Origin: Symbiodinium natans | Lineage: Eukaryota; Sar; Dinophyceae; Suessiales; Symbiodiniaceae | DNA: 64,000 nt | Direction of reading: 5' to 3' | Assembly: GCA_905221605.1 (NCBI GenBank) | Contig: CAJNDS010001269.1 | Span: 449,501-513,500, forward strand | Shown here: positions 53,084-62,989 of the stretch, one piece after another | Layout: every line of letters starts with the position of its first letter | Position numbering within the stretch: position 1 is the first letter of the stretch | Notes under the pieces: generated by a model | Told to the model about the DNA's origin: nothing | Seen by the model: only the letters and a program-made list of their open reading frames with translations | Database searches by the model: none | Made by a program: the position numbers and the translations under genes

Positions 53084-53311
53084 GTCGAACACGAACCTCG
53101 GCGCGGTCTAGCTAGGGGGGTTTAGGGTCCTGGGTTTAGGGAAACCCTCAACCCTCCTGGGTCCTAAGCCGTTTGGGGAAACCCCGAAACCCTCCCAGGT
53201 CCTAAGCCGGTCTGCCTGAAGCTTGGAACCCTCAACCCGCACCTGAGTGGGCCATCTTGCGGCAAAGTCTCTGGTCGAGCTTGCCTCAGGCAGACAAAGA
53301 GCTGGGGCGGC

Positions 53312-53410
53312 TTTGAGATGTTCCCCCTTTATACTAACAGTCCTCCATAGGGATTTTTTTTAGGGGTACTACAATCCCAATGAAGGACTCTTAGTATATG
53401 GGGGAACAAG
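53312..53410. mobile_element. MITE family 3, copy
   Basis: TTTGAGATGTTCCCCCTTTA at the left, TATGGGGGAACAAGG at the right; inner AACAGTCCTCCATAGGGATT pairs with AATGAAGGACTCTTAG. Confidence 0.7.
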
Positions 53411-53899
53411 GCATGGTGCGACCTGGTGCTTCAGGTTGTGCATTCGTATGCCTTGGAAGGCATCCTGAACCCTGTTCAGCTAAAGCAGGGGGCTCAATGC
53501 TCAAGGAACGAACTCCCGGTGCACATCCTTCGTGAAGGCCTGGGAGTTTTGGGGTTTCGGGAATCAGGGTCCCTCAGGCGCTATACCGGGGGGGGATACA
53601 GGGCACCCATGTAGTTCCCACATTTCCTGCTCAACAAAAAACGAGTAAGACTCTGCCGAGCACTCGAGGCCCTTCTTATGGCCAAAGGCAGACCAGGTCG
53701 CAAAGGGCAGCAAGCAGCGTCTGGGAACTCAGAGCCTTCTTGAGCAGATATGCACATCGAACTCCAGTCACACCTCAGCTTTCAGGCTCTGGACTTTTGA
53801 CGATTATAGGGGTTAGAGTATCGAGCTTGGCTTCTCTGGCCCGAGTAGCTAGTTAGATGAAAAATAACCAAGCAGCATGAACAACATTGACGAGCTAAT

Positions 53900-54001
53900 C
53901 TTGGGATGTTCGCCCTTACATTCCTTAGTAGGGATGATTTTAGGGGGTACGATCATCCCCTTTTTTTGAGGACTGTTCGCACAAAGGGGAGCATCCCCAA
54001 G
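53900..54001. mobile_element. MITE family 3, diverged copy
   Basis: CTTGGGATGTTCGCCCTTAC at the left and AAGGGGAGCATCCCCAAG at the right, with inner TAGTAGGGATGATTTTAGGG. Confidence 0.65.
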
Positions 54002-54416
54002 TTAAGATAGTCACATTCAGGACCTTGGTCCTGCATCTGGAGGGTTGGGGGTAAATCCGCAGCGACTCACAGTCTGCAAGTTCGTCACCCTCCAACTGTC
54101 TGAAGAGTGCCGACTCAAGGGGCTCTCTCTTCCCCCTTAGAAGTAGACTCCCTGCAATCCACTAATGTTCTTGTAAGAGTAGATATACATTCGGCTGGAA
54201 TAACTCTCTGCTAACCAAGCTAGATGATTCGTGGACTTCCTGGACCTTGTGCACCTAAACTGTTTGCCTGAGATCGCGAACCCTGACCAGCTAGGGGTGC
54301 AGGGCTGTAGGCCTGAGTCAATAAGGGCTTAGGGAGGCAACCAAAACCCCGTCAAGATTTCGGGCAAGGCTCTTGCCAGGAAGCTTGCTAGGTGCATGAA
54401 AACAGCGCCAGTGCCT

Positions 54417-54573
54417 GGGGTTTAGGGTTTAGGGTTTAGGGTTTAGGGTTTAGGGTTTAGGGTTTAGGGTTTAGGGTTTAGGGTTTAGGGTTTAGGGTTT
54501 AGGGTTTAGGGTTTAGGGTTTAGGGTTTAGGGGTTAGGGGTTAGGGGTTAGGGTTTAGGGTTTAGGGTTTGGT
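54417..54573 (+). repeat. TTTAGGG block
   Basis: About 22 units, mostly perfect, with three TTAGGGG. Confidence 0.95.
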
Positions 54574-54818
54574 ACGTAAGGGGCCTTCTGGGATGATAGG
54601 GTGTACGGTTTAGGGCCAAAGGCTTGAGGCCTCCCTGAAACCCCAGCCCTAAACCCTAACTGTCCGATCTTTGGCCCTAAACCAGGAAGAGGGTGAAGAC
54701 ATCACATCGCGTTTGGGCATTTGCCGTCGTCCTCAAGTATAGAACCTGCAAAATCGAAAAAACCATACAATCCCTATAAACAACCAAAACCCTACACCAA
54801 AAAGTCCTATATATAATA

Positions 54819-54851
54819 TAATATAATAATATATATATATATATATATATA
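54819..54851. repeat. (TA)n
   Basis: AT-rich run between ATAATATA pieces. Confidence 0.9.
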
Positions 54852-54891
54852 ATGAACCCTAATCCCTAACATCCAAATATCTAACCTAAGA

Positions 54892-54924
54892 GTAAACCCT
54901 AAACCCTAAACCCCAAACCCTAAA
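54892..54924 (-). repeat. CCCTAAA block
   Basis: Four to five units. Confidence 0.85.
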
Positions 54925-55120
54925 ACATAAGCCCCAGGGAAGTGCAAGCGCTTGGGACGCTCTTGCCGGGGTTGATGTGAAGATCCTGCGTGTTGGTTTC
55001 AATCTGCAGTTTAGGAGGAATTCTGATGGCAAGGCTTGTACAATTGATCCTCAACCTACACAGTGGGCTTACCTGTGCTAACGACTGCCCCCTACACCCA
55101 GAACGCACTGAAACAAATAC

Positions 55121-55264
55121 TGTCGGGGCCTGAATAATTATAATAGAGTTTTTTTTGTTTTTTTTTTGGGGGGGGGGGGGGGGGGTGGTTATGTTAGTGT
55201 ATTTGTAAAGGGACCATGAGGGAATAATACTTAATATTCATAATTGTTCCGACCCCTCTAGTAC
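55121..55264. mobile_element. MITE family 2, copy with T/G-run expansion
   Basis: GTCGGGGCCTGAATAATTAT at the left and TGTTCCGACCCCTCTAGTAC at the right. The core is an interrupted T-run followed by about 18 G. Confidence 0.7.
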
Positions 55265-55291
55265 ATACCCTGAATGCCCGAACAGCTGAAG

Positions 55292-55352
55292 CCTAAACCC
55301 TAAACCCTAAACCCTGAACCCTAAACCCTAAACCCCTAAACCCCTAAATCCT
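55292..55352 (-). repeat. CCCTAAA block
   Basis: Eight units with CCCCTAAA variants. Confidence 0.9.
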
Positions 55353-55443
55353 GAGCCCTACATTGCCATGCTTGGCGTGCACGGGCGCAGGAAAATGTCA
55401 CCAGCTCAGTAGCTCAGATCCCAGTAGCCGGATTTGGTAACAG

Positions 55444-55508
55444 ACCCTAAACCCTAAACCCTAAACCCCAAACCCCAAACCCCAAACCCCAAACCCTAAA
55501 CCCTAAAC
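55444..55508 (-). repeat. CCCTAAA block
   Basis: Nine units, four consecutive CCCCAAA. Confidence 0.95.
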
Positions 55509-55613
55509 CTGGCGACGTCCCAAACCCCACGTCCGCTCATGGGATTCCGCCCAGGCTCGCGGCGGTATTCCCAAAATGCTGAGCGTCACGAATCCTCCGA
55601 GTTGAAGCGCCAC
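55509..55613 (-). CDS. Candidate 105 bp exon between opposed telomere-like blocks
   Basis: On the minus strand, CTAAACTGCCCCAG is followed by 35 open codons ending GTCGCCAG before GTTTAGGGTTTAGGG. The acceptor and the CAG/GT donor are both close to consensus, and the exon length is a multiple of three. The translation starts VALQLGGFVTLSILGIPPRA. The plus strand also has an open frame, but it lacks an acceptor AG at its left edge, so the minus strand is preferred. No function can be assigned. Confidence 0.22.
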
Positions 55614-55621
55614 CTGGGGCA

Positions 55622-55703
55622 GTTTAGGGTTTAGGGTTTAGGGTTTCGGGTTTAGGGTTTCGGGTTTAGGGTTTAGGGTTTAGGGTTTCGGATTTAGCGT
55701 TTA
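55622..55703 (+). repeat. TTTAGGG block
   Basis: Eleven units with TTTCGGG variants. Confidence 0.9.
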
Positions 55704-56537
55704 GTACAAGCATAATGGATATGTCGTAGGCATACTCAGATAGGGGGCTATACAGGGATGATCTTGGCAACTTGTCTCAGGCTTCTGCGTTGCAGTTCAG
55801 GGTTTGGCAGGATTATGGCTTTCGAGCTCATATTCATCCCATGGAAACTACTCTTTGCTCAAGAACACCACACAAAAAATGAATATTCTTCCTTACAAGG
55901 GCAATACAGGGACTGCTATCTTTACTTTCGGGTTTCTGAAACAAATACTAGGAAACCATAGCATGTGGAGTAGGAAACCATAGCATGTGGCTGCACCCTC
56001 AATTCCTACCCTAAGGGGGTTTAGGGTTTAGGATTCCATCCGCTTCCGCACGCCCTTCGTGTTTGGGGGGCTCAACCATGAAAAAGTCTCAGGCCAACAA
56101 CGCCATGAGAATGTAGGGTTTGAGGTCAGCCTCAAACATGAACCCAAAATGCTGTGCGCTTCCATGGCGTATGAGGTCCACATGTGCTACTCGACCTACG
56201 CCGCGGCAGAAGGGGCATTGTGGAAGGCACTTTAATGCAGAACTCCGTTCTTTCACATCTTGACCCCCTCTCGGCGTAGTGCACCCCAAAACCTAAACAC
56301 CACGAGCCCCAACCCTACAGACCCTAAGCCTTACATCTTTCATGCTCGACCCGATAAGTCCCAAACCTTAAGTCCTTCACGCCACAAGCCCCACAGATAG
56401 GTCCCGAGAGGAGCGCCATAGACCAAAATATCCCCTTGGTTGAGCACGAGCCCAAAACCCTAAAAACCCAATCCCTGCACCCTGAAGCCATTCCTCAAAT
56501 GAAAGGTTTTTGGACTTCCTGGGTTCCCCACGGTCAA

Positions 56538-56640
56538 CCAAACCCTAACCCTAAACCCTAAACCCTAAACCCTAAACCCTAAACCCTAAACCCTAAACCC
56601 TAAACCCTAAACCCTAAACCCTAAACCCTAAACCCTAACC
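56538..56640 (-). repeat. CCCTAAA block
   Basis: Fourteen perfect units. Confidence 0.95.
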
Positions 56641-56672
56641 AGCCGAGGCGCTAAACATACGATCAACACAAG

Positions 56673-56728
56673 GATGCACATGGGCATCTGCTGGAGGAGC
56701 ACAGAACCTTGGTCAAGGCGGCTTCGGG
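56673..56728 (+). CDS. Candidate 56 bp exon
   Basis: After a CCCTAAA block (to 56640), GCTAAACATACGATCAACACAAG leads into codons reading DAHGHLLEEHRTLVKAAS and then GG before GTTTAGGG. The acidic/basic pattern suggests a helix. It fits the CTAAAC-AG-exon-GTTTAGGG arrangement well but is too short to be convincing alone. Confidence 0.2.
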
Positions 56729-56871
56729 GTTTAGGGTTGAGGGTTTAGGGTTAGGGTTTAGGGTTTAGGGTTTGGGGTTTGGGGTTTGGGGTTTGGGGTT
56801 TGGGGTTTGGGGTTTGGGGTTTGGGGTTTGGGGTTTGGGGTTTGGGGTTTGGGGTTTAGGGTTTAGGGTGG
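56726..56871 (+). repeat. TTTAGGG block with homogeneous TTTGGGG core
   Basis: About twelve consecutive TTTGGGG units (56771-56856) are flanked on both sides by TTTAGGG. Confidence 0.95.
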
Positions 56872-57137
56872 GCTAATGCCCCGTGTCGCAGGTCGTACGC
56901 CTGAGAACAGGAGCACGCAACTGAAGACGATCCTGAAAGGGACTGCCCATGCCGAATATTCCATGCGGGGTCATTGAACAAGCACTTTCCGGGACACTCT
57001 TCTTATCCAAGCAGTTGTCACGCTAGTCAACAAGATAAGCATATTACTAGTATTATTATTATCGTTCTCATTCGGTTAGTCTTGTTATTGTTATAACTGT
57101 TACAATTCTGACGATAATTATATATGTAAAAGAAAAG

Positions 57138-57250
57138 TGCTTGTCTACATTATGGTCCCTGCTGGGGGGGTACGGTTACAGGCCGGCGGCGGCCCCGCCC
57201 CCAAAAACTAGAGTACCCAAAAAAGGACCATACGTTTGAGCAGCTGACCA
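57138..57250. mobile_element. MITE family 7, diverged copy
   Basis: ATTATGGTCCCTGCTGGGG at the left and CCCAAAAAAGGACCATACG at the right; the middle is GC-rich (CGGCGGCGGCCCCGCCC). Confidence 0.55.
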
Positions 57251-57379
57251 CCTTATGTAAACGTGGCACAGGGAGTCGGCAAAACGGGGCATACGGAACG
57301 GTCACCACAGGCCCCTTGGCCCGCTCCTGATGACAGGGACCCTGCGGACCCTGTGTCTAGTATCCATATGGCAGCTACT

Positions 57380-57472
57380 GAAATAACTCTTCCCACTTTT
57401 GAGTACCCCAAATATGCCGGCCCGCCTTAGAATAGTAACCCCAAAAGGAACAAGAGTTTAGAGAAGTAACAA
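57380..57472. mobile_element. MITE family 7-like remnant
   Basis: ATATGCCGGCCCGCCTTAGA and CCCCAAAAGGAACAAGAGTT match the right half of the 26718 copy; the left end is weak. Confidence 0.45.
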
Positions 57473-57686
57473 ACTGGTAGTAACGAACTATTCACAAAAA
57501 GTACATCTTTCCTTTCTAAACCATGGGACCTAGGATGACCTAGGAACCCTGAATAGCCTCCCAAGAATGACCTTCAGGTCAACCGCCACATAACAAGAGT
57601 GGCAGAGCAAAGACCAGAAGCAAGGAGTCTGAGACATGCTCAGCTATGTACGAAGTATTGCTGGAGCAGACTCAGCCGGCAACTTC

Positions 57687-57747
57687 CCTAAACCCTAAGT
57701 CCTAAACCCTAACCCTAAATCCTAAACCATAAACCCTAAACCCTAAT
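57687..57747 (-). repeat. CCCTAAA block
   Basis: Eight degenerate units. An ATG overlaps the right edge and opens a 63-codon frame (57746-57937) of unknown value. Confidence 0.85.
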
Positions 57748-58523
57748 GACGGGTAGCCTGTGTCCAGGAGCGGACTCGCGACTTCAACTTCAGCAGCAAG
57801 CTCATCCTTGGAAGGCTGCGCATCAGTTGCTGTTCGCATTCGTTGATGCTCATCTTCTGTTTGTGGCGTTTCGTGGCTTCCCTTCTCTTTCGCACACGCA
57901 TCTACATAGTCTGGGCCTTGAAATCAATCGGCTCTAACTAGGATCTCCGTTTTTCCAGACCTATCGATGCGGAGTCGGGAACCTTAAACCACATCTTTAA
58001 TTGTTCGCCAGAGATCAACAGCCTTGACATTGCTTTGTGTCTGGTAATGTTTTGACTGCACTGCCTGCTTGGGGGGGTGGGGGAGGGGGCGATACTTTGA
58101 GCTCTCCCCCAACAACGGAACATGCTGATGTTGTTGGCCCACACGCAAAATCACGCAAAGCCATGGCTTTCTTTGATCATGAGGCCCTTGACCCTAACTC
58201 CAGAGGGGGTGGGTGAAGCCATTGTCAAGTGCCGTTCGGATGTGCCAACGTGTGCTAGGACACCGGTACACCAAAGGTTCTTTTGGCAGGGAATTAGGGA
58301 CTTCTCGTCCCTCTGTGGTCCCTTATGAGGCTTGTATAGGGGGACAGAAGTACCTACTTCCCTCGCCCGAATTCCCGAATAAGAACTGGTAAGGCAACTT
58401 AGGGTTGGGCAGCAGGTTGAAAGCCCGTCGCGGTTAGGGCTTTGAGCGTGTTACATCGACCTAGAATGACCTAATTGAGAGAGTCCAAGGATTCCTAAGC
58501 CCCTTCTTGGAAGTGAAAAGGAC

Positions 58524-58587
58524 TCTAAACCCTAAACCCTAACCCCTACACCCTAAACCTTAAATCCTAAATCCTAACCCTAAATAA
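58524..58587 (-). repeat. CCCTAAA block
   Basis: Eight degenerate units (CCTTAAAT, CCTAAAT). Confidence 0.85.
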
Positions 58588-58665
58588 CCTTCAAAAAGGA
58601 ACCACCGGATTTCTTCTTGGAACACCCGCCCATGTCTAGCTATGAAAGGGCCCTTCTTGCGGCAG

Positions 58666-58721
58666 TCTGCCCCGGTGGCAGAGAGGATCTGTGTCACGGA
58701 CTTCTTCTGTAAGGACCTTAG
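58666..58721 (+). CDS. Candidate 56 bp exon
   Basis: The acceptor GCCCTTCTTGCGGCAG precedes 18 codons (SAPVAERICVTDFFCKDL) and AG before GTCTGGGTG. An internal CTGTAAGG could be an alternative donor. The island lies between a CCCTAAA block (to 58587) and a TTTAGGG block (from 58745). Product unknown. Confidence 0.17.
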
Positions 58722-58744
58722 GTCTGGGTGTAGGGCTTACATGG

Positions 58745-58816
58745 GTTTAGGGTTTAGGGTTTAGGGTTTAGGGTTTAGGGTTTAGGGTTTAGGGTTTAGG
58801 GTTTAGGGTTTAGGGT
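58745..58816 (+). repeat. TTTAGGG block
   Basis: Ten perfect units. Confidence 0.95.
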
Positions 58817-59685
58817 CAAGGGGTTTGGGGTTTAGGTTTCAGGGTTTGGGATGAGGGGTCGAAGGGCTTGGGGCTTAGGCGTTGAGCACCCGAGGCTGGA
58901 TCAGAAGGTGTGGAATTCAAGAACGTGGAACCGGACGTAGGGATCGACTTCGGATTCGGTATCATGAGTTTAGGGTTTAGGGTTTCAATATTTGGGCAGG
59001 TATGGGTTCAAATTGAAGAAACGCTTTCAGGTTTCAAGCTGCGATGCTCTCTTGCTGCAACGTGCAGGCTCTAAGTTACTAAGGCTGAGCGCAGGGTTTG
59101 CTTTGTGGATTTGGGTATTCCCTTTCGGTCTAAGCACGTGCGCGAAATTGAATTTCCTGTCTTTGTTAGAGGGTTCTTAAGGTAACCCAAGGTTCCCTAA
59201 TACTCCGTACTACTCCCCTAAGGCTCCCTAAGCTTCCCTAAGGCTCCCGAGGCTTTGGGTGTGCTTCCACTCCCTCCCACTCATATGCTTTTTACAGTCA
59301 TACATAAGATTACATAAGTTACAGAAGGGTCTGTTGAGGGAACTGCGTGATTGCTATGATCACTTTGGGGTCTAGTTGTAGTTATAGATTCTCCGAACTG
59401 GTGTACACGCGGAACCTTTAAAACCGAAACCTCAAACCCAGAAGCCCAAACAGCCCTGACCCTACGGCAACTAACTCCCTCGACGATGCGCTTTTCATCG
59501 AAGAAAGCAGAACCCCTCCAGACCCCAAACCCGAACCCTAAACCCTAACATAAGCACGAAACCCTTTGCAGGTCTTGAAGCCCCCGAACAAGTGGTAGGG
59601 CTGCCTGCTCAGAGTATAGGGCTCATGGTTCAGGGTAGTTCCTGACTCTATGCAAAACATTCCTGAGCAGGCCCCTCTCAAGGCC

Positions 59686-59697
59686 ATCATCATCATC

Positions 59698-59728
<31 letters not shown>
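59686..59728. repeat. (ATC)n microsatellite
   Basis: About fourteen units with one ACC interruption. Confidence 0.95.
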
Positions 59729-59839
59729 CCGAACCCCGGAATTTGAATCCTGGGTCGCGTCATGGCTCTTGGGAAGAAAACTCCTGGAGGGCCAAGATGG
59801 TCACAAAGACAGCCTTGACGCCGAAAGTGCCCTGTAGAA

Positions 59840-59908
59840 GGAACCCTAAGCCCTAAGCCCTAAGCCCTAAGCCCTAAGCCCTAAGCCCTAAACCCTAAAC
59901 CTTAAACC
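59840..59908 (-). repeat. Homogeneous CCCTAAG array then CCCTAAA
   Basis: Seven consecutive CCCTAAG units precede two CCCTAAA. Confidence 0.9.
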
Positions 59909-59919
59909 CGCCGTCCCAG

Positions 59920-60033
59920 CCACACCAGGGTGACCGCATCCCTGTTTCTCGGCGACGTTGGGGCGTCCAAGAATGATGTGCCTGGGGAGGCCCATCTTCC
60001 CAAAACTCTCGGCGGGTTTGGGTTGCCACTTGG
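59920..60033 (+). CDS. Candidate 114 bp exon between repeat block and MITE
   Basis: TTAAACCCGCCGTCCCAG is followed by 37 open codons, including TRVTASLFLGDVGASKNDV, and ends CACTTGG before GTTTAGAAG. The left flank is a CCCTAAG array and the right flank is an inverted-repeat element starting near 60059. On the minus strand a second frame (FGKMGLPRHIILGRPNVAEK) is equally protein-like and also ends at a GGTTTAAGG donor-like site, so strand is unresolved. Confidence 0.2.
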
Positions 60034-60058
60034 GTTTAGAAGCTTCGAGTTCAGGGTT

Positions 60059-60175
60059 TACCTAAGGGCTCCTATGTAGTACTTTTTTTTTTTTTTTTTT
60101 GGGGGGGGGGGGGGGGTAGTATACTAGAACCCCCTATAAGTAACCCAGAAAGGAACTACATTAGAGACTTCAGGT
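60059..60175. mobile_element. MITE family 1, copy d, with T18/G16 expansion
   Basis: The same ends as the other copies, more diverged at the right. The core TTTTTGGGG has expanded to 18 T (60083-60100) followed by 16 G (60101-60116), making this copy about 25 bp longer. Confidence 0.8.
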
Positions 60176-62227
60176 AGAAGTTTAGGGCTAGGGTTGGGCT
60201 TTGAGTTGCAGGACAAGACGACTTTTCTGGGCCTCCGCGTGATGGGGCTCTCATTGACCGGTTGATCCCTTGACCCTCAACCCTACACGAAGTGCAAATG
60301 TCGGGCGTTTAGAGCGTAAAGCCCGCATCCGACAAGGGCTGCCGGGGTGGAACTGTTGATGTCCCCCCGTCGGTAACGCCACATTGCAGCCTAGCCAGTA
60401 AACACCAGCAGGCCCCTAGTACTGACCCCTCTCCTCAAAACAGGCTTCTAAACTGTCTGAGGGCAAAGTCACTTCTTTAGATGTTCAGTTTCGGGCTATG
60501 AAGTTTTCAAGTCATGTCAGCGAAAACCATTCAGAATGCCCGGCGTTGCACGGGGGAATTTTTGAAACGTAGGCTACAGTCCAGCTTGAGATGTTGCGCC
60601 CACAGAAATACTGCATAAAGCAAGATGAAGTCTACAGGGGGAAGGATTCGAGTTTAGGGTTAAGGGTTTCGGAACACGAAGCTCTAAACCCTGACTTCCC
60701 CAGGCCCCTTCAAGGTAAAAAGGACCTGCCCGGCTGTCTGGATTTCCGCTCCGTGTTTTTGTGCATGTAGGTGCCCCCTACATGTTCCCGCAGATGCCAA
60801 AAGGATTAAAGACCTACTAAATAGTTATAAGTACGGTTATATAGAAGTACAGTTAAAATTGGTTGATAAGTACCATGAACCTCCAAGTACTAAACTGTTT
60901 ATGAGTAAGGATATCTCTAAAGGCAAGCTGCTATGTCCATGAGTCTTGCTGCTGACCCGTAGCCATGAAAGAACCCGACAGGTGGTTGACGGTGTCTTAC
61001 CATAGTCATGCGGACACACGAGAGCAAATCCCTGAAATGCACAAAGCCAAGAAAGCGCAAAACCGAATCACCAGATCAAGTTGAGCAGCATCACTAGACA
61101 GACATGATTGGGCCAGATCAGCGCTTTCAACTCTCAAGCATATACAATCTTCTCCAGCCTTCTCAAACTGTATGAAGGAAAAATCTCAAGTACTCCCATC
61201 CTGCCCAAGAAACAACAGCTGCGTCTAGGCACGTCTCTGGGGGCTTGCTCGCATCTCGGGAGAAGGTACCGACACGGACGCGGATGCCCGGCCTGCGCTT
61301 GGCACCAAGCACCGCTTAGCTTGAAGGGTTTAGGGTTTCGTGTTTAGGGTTATTAAAAGGATTGGGATGATTCGAAAATTTTGTGCGCAGGGATACATTC
61401 AGGCGCTGGATTTGGACAGAAACCGTGTTGGTCAAGGGTATTTGAAGGGAAAGGGTTTCAGTTCCTCAATGGAGACGGCGCAATCTGGCGCAATGCGACC
61501 CTCAACCCTGGCATGCTTGCGTGCTCCATGGCCACTCACTTCTCAGCGCGCCGGAGAGGGAAATATCTTGCAATGTACTTAAGAGGGTCCAGCGGGGGGG
61601 ACGATAGGAAACCTAGCAATCCCAATGCTCCCCTGAAATTCTCGGTACCACTCCGCCAATCCCCAGGAAGAGTCCGAATCTACATACCCCTTTAGGCCAT
61701 ACATTCTGAAAACAGCAGGCTCGGAAGAAGCTGCACCTTGCGTAGAGGAGTCCGGAGGAAGTTTCGGCGCTGTGCGTTCGGAACCTTGAGGCTTGGCTTT
61801 GGGGGGCTGATTGCAGGGCTTAGGAAAGTTTAGGGATTGCAAACTTAGGTTTACTTTAAGTTCTAGATGTGCGAATATAAAGAGAAAGGGTATGCGTGTG
61901 TAAGTATATACATATTCGTATGTGTACATATATATATATATAATACATGTTTATATATCTGTAGATCACGCTCTCTTACAAACAAAATGTGCCTGAAACA
62001 CATCCTTACGCGAAACGCGCCAGACGTCACACTTCTGACAGGTAACAAAGCCGAAAGTTCAAGCAGACATGATTCCTACTTCGTGTACTTGTCCGTCTTT
62101 GGGTGGTCTTGGATAGGGGGGGTGGGCGTGGTAACTGCCGTATGCAAAAAGAATAATAATGAATGCTATTTCTTCATGCATGCACAGATTCGCCTGCGCA
62201 TATACAGGTCTTTAACCAGATACACAA
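60176..62227. other. No recognised gene; few repeats
   Basis: Contains a truncated MITE (60808) and a small TTTAGGG trace at 61325-61350. Plus frames at 61108-61347, 61340-61582 and 61381-61695 overlap and may include exons, but borders are unclear. Confidence 0.35.
60808..60890. mobile_element. MITE family 4, truncated copy
   Basis: The right end ACCATGAACCTCCAAGTAC and the inner AGTTATAAGTACGGTTATA are present; the left terminus is degraded. Confidence 0.5.
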
Positions 62228-62340
62228 CTAGGCTGCCCAGTAACCTGGGATTAAAAAGGGTGCCCTTTTTTGCTTAAAGGGGTTTATAAGGGAACCTAAA
62301 CCCCCCAAAAAGGGAGTAAGGGTACTACTAGGCATCCTAG
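62228..62340. mobile_element. MITE family 6, full copy
   Basis: CTAGGCTGCCCAGTAACC at the left and GGTACTACTAGGCATCCTAG at the right; inner GGGTGCCCTTTTTTGC and CCCCCCAAAAAGGGAG. The end also resembles family 5 (CCCAGTAACC), linking the two families. Confidence 0.7.
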
Positions 62341-62989
62341 ACATGATGCCAAGGCCCGCCATCCACACAGCCCCCACCCACCTGCCACCCGACCGTACTG
62401 CCAAAGAACAGAATCAACCGATGCAAAACCCAACAGTGCAGCCAAACTGTGTCTCTCTCTCTCTCTCTCGCCTCTTCCCTTGCACGCTCCCCGCTTGGCT
62501 TTTGTTCCCTCGCACGCGTGCTCAGATGCTGCGCGTTTCTTCCGCTGATCATGTGGTGCCGCTTCGATTGGCTTGTTCAGGTTCGATCGGGGTGGTCCCG
62601 GGACCGGGGTTCTGAGTTGTGTCCGGTCTTATTTCCATGTTGTTGTGGTGTTAATGCCACTGGCTGGGTTGCTAACTGCATTGTGTTGAGGTTGTGTCTT
62701 GTTTGTGTGCGCGTGGCTTTCTTCGGCAATGTGTTGTTCTGGCTTTCACGCCGTTTGGCCTGAGAACTCTTGGTTTGTACCGCCACGCTTCAGGCTTTAG
62801 GGTTTAGGGGTGAGGGGTTCAAGCAACATTCACCAACGCATCAAAAAGACAGAACTAGCCCAAACATGATCGGCCTCTCGAGACGAAAATGTCAATCAAA
62901 CCGGCAACATCCTGCTGCCACAGTAATCGGGAGAGCTACCCTAAACTGAAGCCTAAACCCTAGAATGTGCATGATCCGCCCCTGGTCTA

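Noticed and set aside
60957-60972. Dinoflagellate spliced-leader sequence
   Set aside because: Only the first ten bases (CCGTAGCCAT) match; the rest differs and no leader-array context is present.
62449-62763. Hydrophobic Cys/Val/Leu-rich 104-codon ORF
   Set aside because: It starts in a (TC)n run and is T/G-biased; an opposing frame is open too and no splice or domain support exists.
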